A stretch of 20,019 nucleotides of DNA from Phormidesmis priestleyi (GCA_003242115.1 QBMP01000004.1:5085-25103); one strand, 5' to 3'; positions 1 through 7,377 are shown, numbered from the stretch's first letter. The notes: generated from the sequence alone by a model not told the origin. Program-made: numbers and translations.

Positions 1-301
1 CCATTTTGCTCTGCCCCGTTTCATAAAAATTCAGCAGACAGTTGTTAAACCTCACCCCCAACACTTCATTGAGCTTCTCCACCACCGGCTGCAAAGCCTT
101 GTGCATCGGCACTGCCGGATACTGCATCTGCGCATAGTTATAGGGCACCCCAAACGACGCCGTGCGCCGCGCTGCCATGCTTCCCTCCCAGGCAATAGTA
201 TCTCTTAGCGTCTCAAACAATCTCATTTGATCCACCCAAAGGTTATCTTTAATCAGCAAATCGTCAACGAGCAAATCAATCAGGCTGTCTGTATCGCTCA
301 T
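1..301 (-). CDS. AlkB-like 2-oxoglutarate/Fe(II) dioxygenase, N-terminal part (3' end outside window)
   Basis: This is the first 100 codons of a gene that continues past the left edge. AlkB-family enzymes oxidatively remove alkyl groups from DNA or RNA bases, using Fe(II) and 2-oxoglutarate. The visible part carries RRTASFGVPYNY, the TASFG-PY motif typical of bacterial AlkB-like proteins, and then NNCLLNFYETGQSKM, which matches the strand before the iron-binding HxD. The HxD, the distal His and the RxxxxxR are not in the window, so activity cannot be judged. The ATG at 301-299 shares its first base with the TAA of the devC-like gene upstream (TAATG), so translation is probably coupled to the exporter cluster. 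The family call is firm from the motif; the substrate is unknown. Confidence 0.85.
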   Translation of the reverse strand, partial: MSDTDSLIDLLVDDLLIKDNLWVDQMRLFETLRDTIAWEGSMAARRTASFGVPYNYAQMQYPAVPMHKALQPVVEKLNEVLGVRFNNCLLNFYETGQSKM

Positions 302-1539
302 TAGCCCCCAAACACCTCCGCCGGATCGGTTTTTTGCACCTTTCTAACTGCGATCGCTCCCGACACAATACACATCACAAAGGTCGCCGCAAACAAATTC
401 GTCACCCGCTGCTGCGTCATCTGAAAAAACAACCCCGTTGCATTCGCCGCTCCCGTATACAGCAAATAGCTAATCGCAAACCCCGGCACAAAGCCCAGCA
501 CCGACAAAAACAGCGCCTCTTGCAGCACTACCTTCAGCAAATAAGCATTCGTGTAGCCCATCGCCTTGAGCGTGGCATACTCCGCCCAATGATCGGCCAC
601 ATCGGTATAGAGAATCTGGTACACCAAAATAATTCCTACCACAAAGCTCATCGCCGTCAGCAGCGAAAACACAAACCCAATACTCGTATTCTCCTGCCAA
701 TAAGTGCGCTCTCTATCAACAAAGCCACCCGGCCCCGCTTTCGGCAGCACCAGCACATCTTTTGGCAGCGCCGCCTGTAACGCCGCCACCACCTTGGCCG
801 CATCTGCCCCCGGCTCCAGCTTTACCACCCCCACATCCGCCGTCGCAAAGCTGCGCTTATCCTCCTCCGGCCCCCGATCTGCAAAATAGCGCAAAAAATT
901 CACATCACTCATCACCAAGTTGCCATTGCCCGACGCAAAATCAGTCCCCAGATCAAAGGTGCCAACAATGTGCAGCGTTTTATCCACCAGTTCAGAAACA
1001 ACCCCGCTCTCAGAAGGCCCAATTTCAGCGCGAGAGCGGCTGTCCATCAGCGCCGTATTCGGGATTTGCAGCGCCGCCATCTGCGACGTAATTTCTGGCA
1101 TGAGCAGCACCGGATCACCCAAGTTAAACGCCAGCGTCCGCACCGAAAAAGACTTTTTGGTCACCGGATTTTTCCAATTGCCCTCACTGATATACATCGG
1201 ATAGGCGTCGGCCACCCCATCAAAAGAGCGAATTTGGTACAGCCGCCGCCGCGCAAACGACCTCGGCACAAACATATTTGTCTTCAGCCGGTTGACCACA
1301 ATCACCTCGCCATTCAGCTTGCTCAATAGCTGCACCTGCGAATCGTACAGCGCATTCATAAAGCCCGTAAACACAAACATCAGCAGCACCGCAAAGGCCA
1401 CTCCGCCCAAAGACGTCACAAACCGCCTGCGATCATGCGTCAAATTTAGCCAAGCTAACGGCACACTGCCCCGAAAAAGACGCCGCAAGGGTAAATTAAA
1501 CAAATTTCTGAATGACCTCAAAAAAGACTCTCCAACCAT
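301..1539 (-). CDS. devC: DevC-like ABC exporter permease, second copy
   Basis: 412 aa, MacB/FtsX-type permease of the DevC family. In the known DevBCA exporters of cyanobacteria, DevC is the inner-membrane subunit coupling the ATPase DevA to the fusion protein DevB. The protein has one hydrophobic segment near residues 40-63, a long periplasmic domain, three C-terminal membrane segments and the DevC-like end TDPAEVF. It shares long runs with the neighbouring permease, such as VYQILYTD, EYAT-KAMGY and KVVLQEAL, so the two are paralogues. The start ATG at 1539 is 3 nt after the TAG of the upstream permease. A GGAGGTG at 1555-1549, inside that gene's end, serves as ribosome binding site with a 9-nt spacer. 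Its TAA overlaps the ATG of the AlkB-like gene. The permease class is certain; the exported substrate is unknown. Confidence 0.92.
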   Translation of the reverse strand: MVGESFLRSFRNLFNLPLRRLFRGSVPLAWLNLTHDRRRFVTSLGGVAFAVLLMFVFTGFMNALYDSQVQLLSKLNGEVIVVNRLKTNMFVPRSFARRRLYQIRSFDGVADAYPMYISEGNWKNPVTKKSFSVRTLAFNLGDPVLLMPEITSQMAALQIPNTALMDSRSRAEIGPSESGVVSELVDKTLHIVGTFDLGTDFASGNGNLVMSDVNFLRYFADRGPEEDKRSFATADVGVVKLEPGADAAKVVAALQAALPKDVLVLPKAGPGGFVDRERTYWQENTSIGFVFSLLTAMSFVVGIILVYQILYTDVADHWAEYATLKAMGYTNAYLLKVVLQEALFLSVLGFVPGFAISYLLYTGAANATGLFFQMTQQRVTNLFAATFVMCIVSGAIAVRKVQKTDPAEVFGG

Positions 1540-1542
1540 CTG

Positions 1543-2694
1543 CTAAAACACCTCCGCTGGATCGGTCGCTAGCGCCTTGCGCACCGAAATCATCCCCGAT
1601 ACCGTACACATCAGCACCGTCAGCGCCAGCACAAAAACAACCCTGCCCATATCCATCGCCATCGGTAAACTGCCCGCCGTCGCATTGCGCGTAAAGGCAT
1701 ATAGCCCCAGGGCCACAATTAGCCCCGGCGTATAGCCCATCACCGCTAGCAGCAGCGCCTCTTGCAGCACCACTTTAAATAAATAGCGATTTCGATAGCC
1801 CATTGCCTTCATCGTGGCGTACTCAGGCAAATGATCGCGAATGTCGGTATAGAGAATTTGGTACACAATCACAATGCCAACAATAAAAGAAACCAGCACC
1901 CCCAAACCAAAGATAAAGCCAATCGAAGTAGAAGAGATCCAGTAGGTCTTATCGCGGTTAATAATTTCGGCCTTGGTAAAGACTTTGACATCAGCGGGCA
2001 GCGTTTCGCGCAGCGCCTGAGCCACTCTTTCCACATTCGCCCCCGGCTCTAGCAAAATCAGCCCAGTATCAATGGTGTTGAGCGGGCGAGGTGAAAGATA
2101 GCGGGCAAAGTTTTGGTCGCTCATAATCAGGGTGCCATCGGCGGCAAAGCCACCGCCCAAGCTGTAGGTGCCGCCAATCGTCACTTGTCGGGCATCGGCT
2201 TCGGTGACGGTGCCCACGCTAAAAGGGCCATACTCTGGGCGCGACAGCCGATCATAAAAAACCACATTAGCCTGCTGGAGCACTTGCTTAGCCTGCGGCT
2301 CTTGCAGCTCAGGCATGGTGAACACCGGATCGTCCAGGTTATAGCCATACACAAAAATAGCGCGGCTAGCGTGCGGCGGCTCAGAATTGCGCCACAGCAA
2401 ATAGCCGCTGTACAGCGGCATTGCCTTAGCTACCCCCGGTACGCCTTCAGCCTGATATAGCCGCTCTCGGGGGAAAACGGTGGTGGTGCTAATTTCTAGG
2501 GTTTCGGGCGAAGAAAGCACAATGTCGGCATTGAAGCTGCGGTAAAAATTGGTGGTCGTGGTCGCCAGTGCGCCCAAAAAGCCGAGGTTCATAAAAATCA
2601 GCAGCACCGCAAAGGCGACACCTGCAATAGCTACCATCAACCGAGTCCGCTCATACAGCAAATTTTGCCAAGCTACCAAAACCCGACGCCGCAT
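1543..2694 (-). CDS. devC: DevC-like ABC exporter permease, first copy
   Basis: 383 aa, inner-membrane permease of the DevC (MacB/FtsX) class with the same four-segment layout as its neighbour and the C-terminal TDPAEVF. The reading frame is open to 2730, but I chose the ATG at 2694. It has a GAGGAG ribosome binding site at 2706-2701 with a 6-nt spacer, and the protein then begins MRRRVLVAWQNLLYERTRL, which fits DevC N-termini. It follows the devB-like gene by 55 nt and precedes the second permease by 3 nt, so all are probably one operon. Having two permeases suggests either a heterodimeric channel or two alternative exporters sharing other subunits; this is inference. No ATPase gene lies between or beside them in the window. 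Confidence 0.92.
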   Translation of the reverse strand: MRRRVLVAWQNLLYERTRLMVAIAGVAFAVLLIFMNLGFLGALATTTTNFYRSFNADIVLSSPETLEISTTTVFPRERLYQAEGVPGVAKAMPLYSGYLLWRNSEPPHASRAIFVYGYNLDDPVFTMPELQEPQAKQVLQQANVVFYDRLSRPEYGPFSVGTVTEADARQVTIGGTYSLGGGFAADGTLIMSDQNFARYLSPRPLNTIDTGLILLEPGANVERVAQALRETLPADVKVFTKAEIINRDKTYWISSTSIGFIFGLGVLVSFIVGIVIVYQILYTDIRDHLPEYATMKAMGYRNRYLFKVVLQEALLLAVMGYTPGLIVALGLYAFTRNATAGSLPMAMDMGRVVFVLALTVLMCTVSGMISVRKALATDPAEVF

Positions 2695-2749
2695 TCTAGT
2701 CTCCTCGATAATCGCTAAAAAACTGAACAAAACAAAAAAACAAAAGGAC

Positions 2750-3976
2750 TTAAGTATCCGGCGCTATTTTCTTAGAATTAGCCTGATCCACCTCAATCAC
2801 CACGTCCACCTGCAAATTTGTCAAACTATCGATCACCTCCGGCTGATCGACCGTAATATCGACTTCTACTATCCGCGCATCCGCATTCGCTGCCGGATCA
2901 TCATCCAGTACGTTGTTTTTAAATATCTGCAAGGCAATCTCTTTCACCGTGCCAGTCAGCTCCTGATCAAAAGCGCCATTGCGGCTGCGGATCGTCGCCT
3001 TTTGCCCCACTTCCACTAAGCCCACATCGGTTTCATACACTTCGGCTACCACCTGCATGATATCGGTATTGCCCAAAGAGAGAATCGCCTACCGACCAGA
3101 AGCCCCGCTAGTGCTCACACCCGGATCGACAAAAATCTCAATCGCTTGCCCTGCGCTCGGTGCGCGTAGCACCGTTTGCTCTAGCTGAGCTTCAGCCAAA
3201 GCCAAATTCTTTTCTGCCGACTGTACCCCGGCAGTAGCCTGCGATAGCTGTACATTGGCTTCAGCGGTATTCACCTGCGCAGTGGCGTTGTTAATATTCG
3301 CGGTTCGAGCCGAATTAAGCTGAGCCAGCTGCGCTTCAGCAGCGGTAATTTTTTGCTGTAATTGCGCCACTGTCGCCACTTGGCTGTCGAGCTGCTGCTG
3401 AGCGATCGCCCCCCGACTTTCCAATGCCTGAAACCGCGACAGATCAAGTTGAGCCAAGTTGAGCTGCGCCTGTAAATCGCCAATCGCCGCTGCCTGCGAT
3501 CGCACACTTTCCGCCTCAGGCGAATCAATTTGATCAATCCTAGTACCCGCTTCTTGTACCTGCGCTTCATTCAAATTCACCTGCGCCGTTAGGGCCTGCT
3601 CGGCCTCTATCAGCTGACTTTCGGCAAAGTCGCGCTCAGCTTTGCGCACATCATAAACATCGAGATAGCCCAGCACTTGGCCTTGGGTGACGCGATCGCC
3701 CGCCTTCACCAGCAGCCTACTGACAATCCCATCCGCCGAAGCCGCCACATTAATCACCCCGCCCACCGGCTCTACTCGACCGAGCGCCGCTACTTGCACC
3801 TGCACCGGCAGAGGTTTGGCCGCCTCCTGCTGAGCAATTTGCTGCTGTAGCTGCTGCTGCCGCCACCAAAACGCCCCGGCACCGCCCAGGATAGCCACAC
3901 CTATAATCACAGCAAGCAGCCGCCTGTTTTGCCAGGGCTTCTCTGGCGACGAACTCGGCGAGGGCTGCATAGTCAT
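2750..3976 (-). pseudogene. devB: DevB/HlyD-like membrane fusion protein interrupted by an in-frame TAG
   Basis: A 408-codon frame for the periplasmic adaptor of a DevBCA-type exporter. It has an N-terminal membrane anchor near residues 18-38, a first lipoyl-like half (about 70-110), a long Ala/Gln-rich coiled coil (about 110-265), a second lipoyl-like half with LRAPSAGQAIEIFVDPG, and a C-terminal barrel beginning VVAEVYETDVGLVEVGQ. Codon 296 is TAG (3091-3089). The same frame continues directly on the other side with AILSLGNTDIM, exactly as the family does, so nothing is missing except one residue. A single C-to-T change of CAG would explain it. As read, the product stops before the barrel and is probably inactive; a TTG restart at 3076 would give only 108 aa. 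Sequencing error is an alternative. The start ATG at 3976 (or 3970) has no clear Shine-Dalgarno. Confidence 0.8.
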
Positions 3977-4187
3977 ATGAAATAGGCTGCGGTAGAGAGC
4001 TATGAATGCGGATCTATATAATAGTTATTTTACATTCCTAAACCACTGAGTTTAGTTCCTTTACACTATCCATCAATGCCGAACGGTCTTTTCAACTACG
4101 TTCATGCGATTGGGTCATACAAACAGAGACTATCGCTTTGCCCATTTGTAGCAGGCCAACAAATGCATCAGCAATCGCTTAGTCGAA

Positions 4188-4215
4188 TTATCTGGCACAT
4201 TTTATTTGGCACATT
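4188..4215. repeat. 14-bp tandem repeat, two copies
   Basis: TTATCTGGCACATT (4188-4201) is followed directly by TTATTTGGCACATT (4202-4215), with one mismatch. On the minus strand this reads AATGTGCCA(A/G)ATAA twice. It starts 6 nt beyond the stop of the integrase remnant. It could be a transposon-end binding repeat or one of the micro-tandems found across this window. Confidence 0.85.
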
Positions 4216-4220
4216 GGCCG

Positions 4221-4415
4221 TCAACCAATCAAAAATTGCTTGATAATCATCGCTTTATCTTGAGCTAGTTTCCGGTTCAGGGAATTACTGCGGATACCCA
4301 GGAAGAGGTAATGACGCTTACCGTCATGAGTAAAAACTAGCTGTAGCCAATTTCTAGAATTTTTGACTTGGACTGAACCACGTTTCGATCTTCGATTAGT
4401 TTTTTGAGAGTACAT
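4221..4415 (-). pseudogene. Tyrosine integrase remnant (arm-DNA-binding N-terminus only)
   Basis: 64 aa. The stretch RSKRGSVQVKNSRNWLQLVF, followed by GKRHYLFLGIRSNSLNRKLAQ, resembles the N-terminal arm-DNA-binding domain of cyanobacterial phage-type tyrosine recombinases, which normally begin K-x-KGSV and include RLQLVF---GKR-YLSLG. It then stops (TGA) before the core-binding and catalytic domains, and I see no continuation in the other minus-strand frames of 3977-4220. The start ATG at 4415 has an AGGAG about 9 nt upstream, and a plausible promoter lies further up, so the 5' end of a once-functional gene is preserved. It reads away from the nearby tRNA-Thr, on the same strand, as integrases of tRNA-inserted elements often do. 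I saw no duplicated tRNA 3' end marking the far side of an element. Family call from memory of the motif only. Confidence 0.6.
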
Positions 4416-4457
4416 GGAATATCAACTCCTATGTAGAACGGATGTCCTAACAAGGGA

Positions 4458-4485
4458 ATTGTATCCAGCTTGTTCAAATTTTCAA
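4458..4485 (-). promoter_or_regulatory. Candidate sigma-70 promoter of the integrase remnant
   Basis: On the minus strand, TTGAAA (4485-4480) and TACAAT (4463-4458) are separated by 16 nt, about 45 nt upstream of the ATG at 4415. The spacing and both hexamers are close to consensus. Not tested. Confidence 0.45.
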
Positions 4486-4492
4486 GCCTATC

Positions 4493-4516
4493 TGTATCCC
4501 ATAACGTACCCCATAA
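4493..4516. repeat. 12-bp tandem repeat, two copies
   Basis: TGTATCCCATAA (4493-4504) is followed by CGTACCCCATAA (4505-4516), with two mismatches. It lies in the spacer between the integrase remnant and tRNA-Thr, upstream of the remnant's candidate promoter. Confidence 0.6.
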
Positions 4517-4587
4517 GTTCTTCCAAACCTGTCCAAAAGCGTCTAATAACACCCAATCGCTTTTCCAGTCTCCGCTTACAAAGCAAT

Positions 4588-4615
4588 CCCCGCAAGAGAT
4601 AAAAGCCTTACGGGG
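4588..4615 (-). terminator. Hairpin downstream of tRNA-Thr, possible terminator or processing site
   Basis: On the minus strand, CCCCGTAAG (4615-4607) and CTTGCGGGG (4596-4588) form a 9-bp stem with one G-U pair and a 10-nt loop, starting 27 nt after the tRNA 3' end. No clean U-run follows, so termination is uncertain. Confidence 0.4.
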
Positions 4616-4642
4616 ACTGTGAAAGTATTGATTTACTTAGGA

Positions 4643-4715
4643 AGCTGGTGACAAGACTCGAACTTGCGACCGGCTGATTACAAATCAGCTGCTCTACCAA
4701 CTGAGCTACACCAGC
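4643..4715 (-). tRNA. trnT-UGU: tRNA-Thr (anticodon UGU)
   Basis: A complete 73-nt cloverleaf without an encoded CCA. The acceptor stem GCTGGTG/CACCAGC (4715-4709 and 4650-4644) is fully paired and the discriminator is T at 4643. The D-arm reads GCTC-AGTTGGTA-GAGC. The anticodon stem GCTGA/TCAGC encloses the loop TTTGTAA, placing TGT (complement of 4680-4682) as anticodon, which decodes ACA. The T-arm holds GTTCGAGTC. A candidate promoter lies about 55 nt upstream. A remnant integrase on the same strand downstream suggests the 3' end once served as an integration target. Confidence 0.97.
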
Positions 4716-4771
4716 AATTTTGCCCGATGTAATCAGCTCATTAAAAAAATGGCTGATTTACAAGGCACTTC

Positions 4772-4802
4772 ATTGTATCAAAGGCTGTGAATAATTCGGC
4801 AA
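4772..4802 (-). promoter_or_regulatory. Candidate promoter for tRNA-Thr
   Basis: On the minus strand, TTGCCG (4802-4797) and TACAAT (4777-4772) are 19 nt apart, placing a start near 4764, about 50 nt before the mature tRNA. The leader between can fold into a stem of AATCAGCCATT with AATGAGCTGATT (4731-4758), one base bulged. Confidence 0.4.
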
Positions 4803-4806
4803 AGAA

Positions 4807-4855
4807 TTTTAGGCATTTCAGCGCGAGCGCGAGGCTCATGGTGAAACACCTAAAA
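4807..4855 (-). terminator. Long imperfect hairpin between rre1 and tRNA-Thr, probable rre1 terminator
   Basis: The arms TTTTAGGCATTTCA (4807-4820) and TGAAACACCTAAAA (4842-4855) form a 14-bp stem with two G-U pairs in the minus-strand RNA. The 21-nt loop is itself rich in GCGCGAGCGCG. It starts 6 nt after the response-regulator stop. A/T-rich arms with a GC core fit a terminator, though the U-run lies within the stem. Confidence 0.45.
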
Positions 4856-4860
4856 ATCGC

Positions 4861-5508
4861 CTAAGCCTTATGGTTTTCGACCGCCCACCGAGCTAGCTCG
4901 GTGCGATTGTGTAGACCTGTTTTACCTAGCATGTTGCTCACGTGGCTTTCAATCGTGCGCTGACTTACCTTTAGCTCGTCGGCGATTTGGCGGTTGGCCA
5001 TGCCTCTAGCGACGAACTGCACAACTTTTAGCTCGGTTGGCGTTAGCTCTACGTCAAAAGGTACCTGAATCGTTGGAATAGAATTGGGCCCCCTGTTCTG
5101 ATGGTGAATTAGCCGGGTTGCCTGCTTCAACGAGGACTCTACTTGAGCGACGAGTTCTTCGGGTTCAAAGGGTTTGACCATGTAAACATCTGCGCCAGTA
5201 GTTAAGCCCTTGACGCGATCTTGGCTCTGGCCTTTGGCAGAAAGGAAGAGGATAGGAATCCAGCTTTTGCCCGGATCTTGACGAACCTGCTCGACAAAAG
5301 CATAACCGTCCATTTCTGGCATCATTACGTCGCAGATGATCATGTCAGGGGACAGGTCGCTCAGGGCTAATAGCGCCTCTCGACCATTGCCTGCTGTCAT
5401 TACCTGATAGCCTCGAAACTCTAGATAGTCTTTGACTAGCAAGATGAGATTGGGATCATCATCAATCAGTAAGAGTTTCTTCTGTTCCCCTGTGTTAGCT
5501 TCTTTCAT
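4861..5508 (-). CDS. rre1: NarL-type response regulator, Ycf29/Rre1-like
   Basis: 215 aa. An N-terminal receiver domain (about 11-128) has acidic residues D17 and D18, phosphoacceptor D60 in the run IICDVMMPEMDG, S90 and K112 in VKPF. A LuxR-type helix-turn-helix follows (about 154-212) with LTPTELKVVQFVARGMANRQI and SQRTIESHVSNMLGKTG. All receiver key residues are present. The domain order, length and sequence style fit the cyanobacterial Rre1 family, called Ycf29 in plastids. In model strains Rre1 works with the sensor kinase Hik2 in stress gene control. That assignment is from family knowledge; another NarL-type paralogue is possible, and no kinase gene is nearby. The gene stands alone, with tRNA-Thr downstream. 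The ATG at 5508 has only a weak GAGCGAG upstream. Confidence 0.93.
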   Translation of the reverse strand: MKEANTGEQKKLLLIDDDPNLILLVKDYLEFRGYQVMTAGNGREALLALSDLSPDMIICDVMMPEMDGYAFVEQVRQDPGKSWIPILFLSAKGQSQDRVKGLTTGADVYMVKPFEPEELVAQVESSLKQATRLIHHQNRGPNSIPTIQVPFDVELTPTELKVVQFVARGMANRQIADELKVSQRTIESHVSNMLGKTGLHNRTELARWAVENHKA

Positions 5509-5927
5509 GCCGTATGCTCGCTCGTGTTCGTCTCTTGAGAGAAAATGATCTGTGCCGGTAACTTGTAAAGATTTTTTGAGTAAACTGGGGTGAAGCAGTC
5601 ACAAAAAAATCTTGCATGTTTGTTTGCCATCACACTTTAAAACGCATGTTTGAAGAATTGGTCGTTGAGTGGTCATTAAGAGAACTCAAGAGAAATTGAT
5701 TCAACAGCGCTGATGCGAGTGTGCCTCTGATTAAACAGTTTAAGCAGTCTGGGTTGGATAGAAATTTAGTGAGACATACTCGTGACGAAACCCATCAAGG
5801 AACACCTAGTAAAGGCATATCTGTAAAGGGGCAATCGCGTGATTGCTGTTTTTTAATTCGACATATCAAGTATTCCCACAATATCAATAGCATCACTCAG
5901 ACTTGATTAGATCTTGCGATCGGCTCG
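5509..5927. other. 419-bp spacer with a plus-strand terminator and no convincing gene
   Basis: The left part should hold the promoter of the response regulator (minus strand), but I see no clear -35/-10 pair. The right part holds a strong plus-strand terminator at 5831-5854 with no protein gene upstream of it. A GTG-started 61-codon frame (5721-5906) runs through the terminator and looks unlike a protein. A weak plus-strand promoter is possible: TTGCAT at 5612-5617 with TTTAAA 18 nt on. Confidence 0.6.
5831..5854 (+). terminator. Intrinsic terminator on the plus strand
   Basis: GCAATC (5831-5836), loop GCGT, GATTGC (5841-5846), then TGTTTTTT. A perfect 6-bp stem with a U-tract is a textbook Rho-independent terminator. 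No plus-strand protein gene ends here, which suggests a small RNA upstream. Convergent ferredoxin transcription arrives on the other strand, but the U-tract serves only the plus strand. Confidence 0.7.
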
Positions 5928-6338
5928 TTATTCAGAAGCGACTGGCAGGGGATGCTGCAAGAACACGTAGTCCAACACAGCTTGGTTGCCAATTAAATGC
6001 TCTTGAATGATGCGCTCAATCACGGCGGGAGTGGCGCTGTGATACCAAATGCCATCGGGGTAAACCAATAAGATCGGCCCTTTTTGACAAACCCTCAAAC
6101 AGTTTGCTTTGGTTCTAAAAACGAAGGTCGCGTACTCATTGACGGGCACGTCTAGCTTCAGTTCTTTGAGACGCTGCTTGAGATAATTCCAAGCGACTAG
6201 GCTCTCTGCTTGGTCGCAGCATTTAGGCACTGTTTGATCGGCGCAGATAAAGATATGTCGTTTAATGTCGTTTAGGGAAAGGGATATTACACTCTTGTCG
6301 AGTGGCGTTACGGCTGAGCTAAGTTGACTAGATGACAT
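5928..6338 (-). CDS. Thioredoxin-like [2Fe-2S] ferredoxin domain protein
   Basis: 136 aa, small soluble electron carrier of the thioredoxin-fold [2Fe-2S] ferredoxin class common in cyanobacteria. Cluster ligands are visible as C32 (HIFICADQ), C40/C41 (VPKCCDQ), C79 and C83 ([10 protein letters not shown]), one of the C40/C41 pair being spare. The class hallmark [18 protein letters not shown] follows, then [14 protein letters not shown]. The redox partner is not indicated by context. It is divergent from the SAM hydroxide adenosyltransferase gene across 121 bp. The N-terminal 25 residues are not conserved-looking, and no Shine-Dalgarno precedes the ATG at 6338, so a different start is possible. 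The family is clear; the role is unknown. Confidence 0.92.
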   Translation of the reverse strand: MSSSQLSSAVTPLDKSVISLSLNDIKRHIFICADQTVPKCCDQAESLVAWNYLKQRLKELKLDVPVNEYATFVFRTKANCLRVCQKGPILLVYPDGIWYHSATPAVIERIIQEHLIGNQAVLDYVFLQHPLPVASE

Positions 6339-6459
6339 ATCAAATACGCTAGGTACACATTAAAGGGCAAAGGCTTACGTACAATCAATGATCGCTATCA
6401 CAGCATTTGAGTATAAAACGCTACCTATTTTGCTTGAGTAACCGACTATTGCGCTGCTA

Positions 6460-7332
6460 ATGATTACTTTGCTGAGCGACTTTGGCTATCGAGATGCGTA
6501 TGTAGCGATGATGAAGGGGGTGATTGCTTCCTTGTCAGGCGCAACAGCAACGTGTGATTTGACACATGACATTGAGCCTCAAGATATTTTAGCGGCTAGG
6601 TTCAATTTGATGATGGCCTATTCGCATTTTTCGGTCGGGACGGTGCATTTGGCGGTGGTTGATCCGGGGGTGGGTTCTGGGCGGCGAGCGATCGCACTCA
6701 AGTGCCCCTGTGGTTTTTTCGTCGGGCCAGATAACGGCATTTTTAGCGGCGTTTTGCAGCAAGAGCCGGTGCTAGCTGCGGTAGCGTTGACGAATCCTGA
6801 CTATTGGCGGGTGCCCAACCCTAGCCATACATTTCACGGTCGCGATATTTTTGCCCCTGCTGCTGCGCATTTAGCCAATGGAGTTGCGATCGCTAACTTG
6901 GGCACCCGCATTGATCCTAATACATTAGTCCAAGCCAATTTACCCTTCTATACGCCAATATCTCCACCGCTTTCAGGGTTGCCGTCAGCGTCTCACGGCA
7001 CCAGCTACAGCGGCTGCATTCAATACATTGATAGATTTGGCAATCTGATTAGCAACCTGCCGGGGCACCTCATTGAAGGCCATCCGCGACCTGATTCGCA
7101 GTCCTTGGTTTGGCAAGTCAGCCTTGAGCTGCCTGCGGTTGGGAAAAATTTAAGCCTGATTGGCATAGAAGCTTACTACCAAGTGCCCGTGGGCGCGCTA
7201 GCCGCATTAATCGGCAGTCACGGCTGGATAGAAATCGCCTGCAACGGAGGCAGTGCGGCTGAAGCCCTAGCGATCGCTAACCTTGCCGCCGCCAAAAATA
7301 TCCGGGTTCAGCTCTGTATCACCCTTGCATAG
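6460..7332 (+). CDS. SAM hydroxide adenosyltransferase (DUF62 family)
   Basis: 290 aa. Enzymes of this family hydrolyse S-adenosylmethionine to adenosine and methionine, and are relatives of fluorinase and chlorinase. Family motifs are in order: LLSDFGYRDAYVAMMKGVI (4-22), VVDPGVGSGRR (66-76), GPDNG (89-93) and TFHGRDIFAP (124-133). The Asp-Arg-His set known for the hydrolase branch can be matched to D68, R75 or R76, and H126. There is no sign of the extra loop of fluorinases, so the hydrolase is the best call. The cellular purpose of this reaction is poorly understood in general. The ATG at 6460 starts directly with the family N-terminus ITLLSDFG. The ribosome binding site is weak, and TATAAA at 6412-6417 may be a -10. 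The next gene follows 76 bp downstream. Confidence 0.93.
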   Translation: MITLLSDFGYRDAYVAMMKGVIASLSGATATCDLTHDIEPQDILAARFNLMMAYSHFSVGTVHLAVVDPGVGSGRRAIALKCPCGFFVGPDNGIFSGVLQQEPVLAAVALTNPDYWRVPNPSHTFHGRDIFAPAAAHLANGVAIANLGTRIDPNTLVQANLPFYTPISPPLSGLPSASHGTSYSGCIQYIDRFGNLISNLPGHLIEGHPRPDSQSLVWQVSLELPAVGKNLSLIGIEAYYQVPVGALAALIGSHGWIEIACNGGSAAEALAIANLAAAKNIRVQLCITLA

Positions 7333-7377
7333 GGATTTTCGCGCAAGTTTTTAGACTGAACCTACCTAATATCAGTA

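Noticed and set aside
4337..4602. Overlapping frames on both strands between the integrase remnant and tRNA-Thr
   Set aside because: They cover the remnant's promoter and a tandem repeat and show no protein-like pattern.
4643..4715. Second tRNA 3' end (attR) marking an intact island
   Set aside because: I found no second copy of the tRNA 3' sequence in the window; only an integrase remnant remains.
5721..5906. 61-codon GTG-started frame
   Set aside because: It reads through a strong terminator at 5831-5854 and lacks a ribosome binding site.
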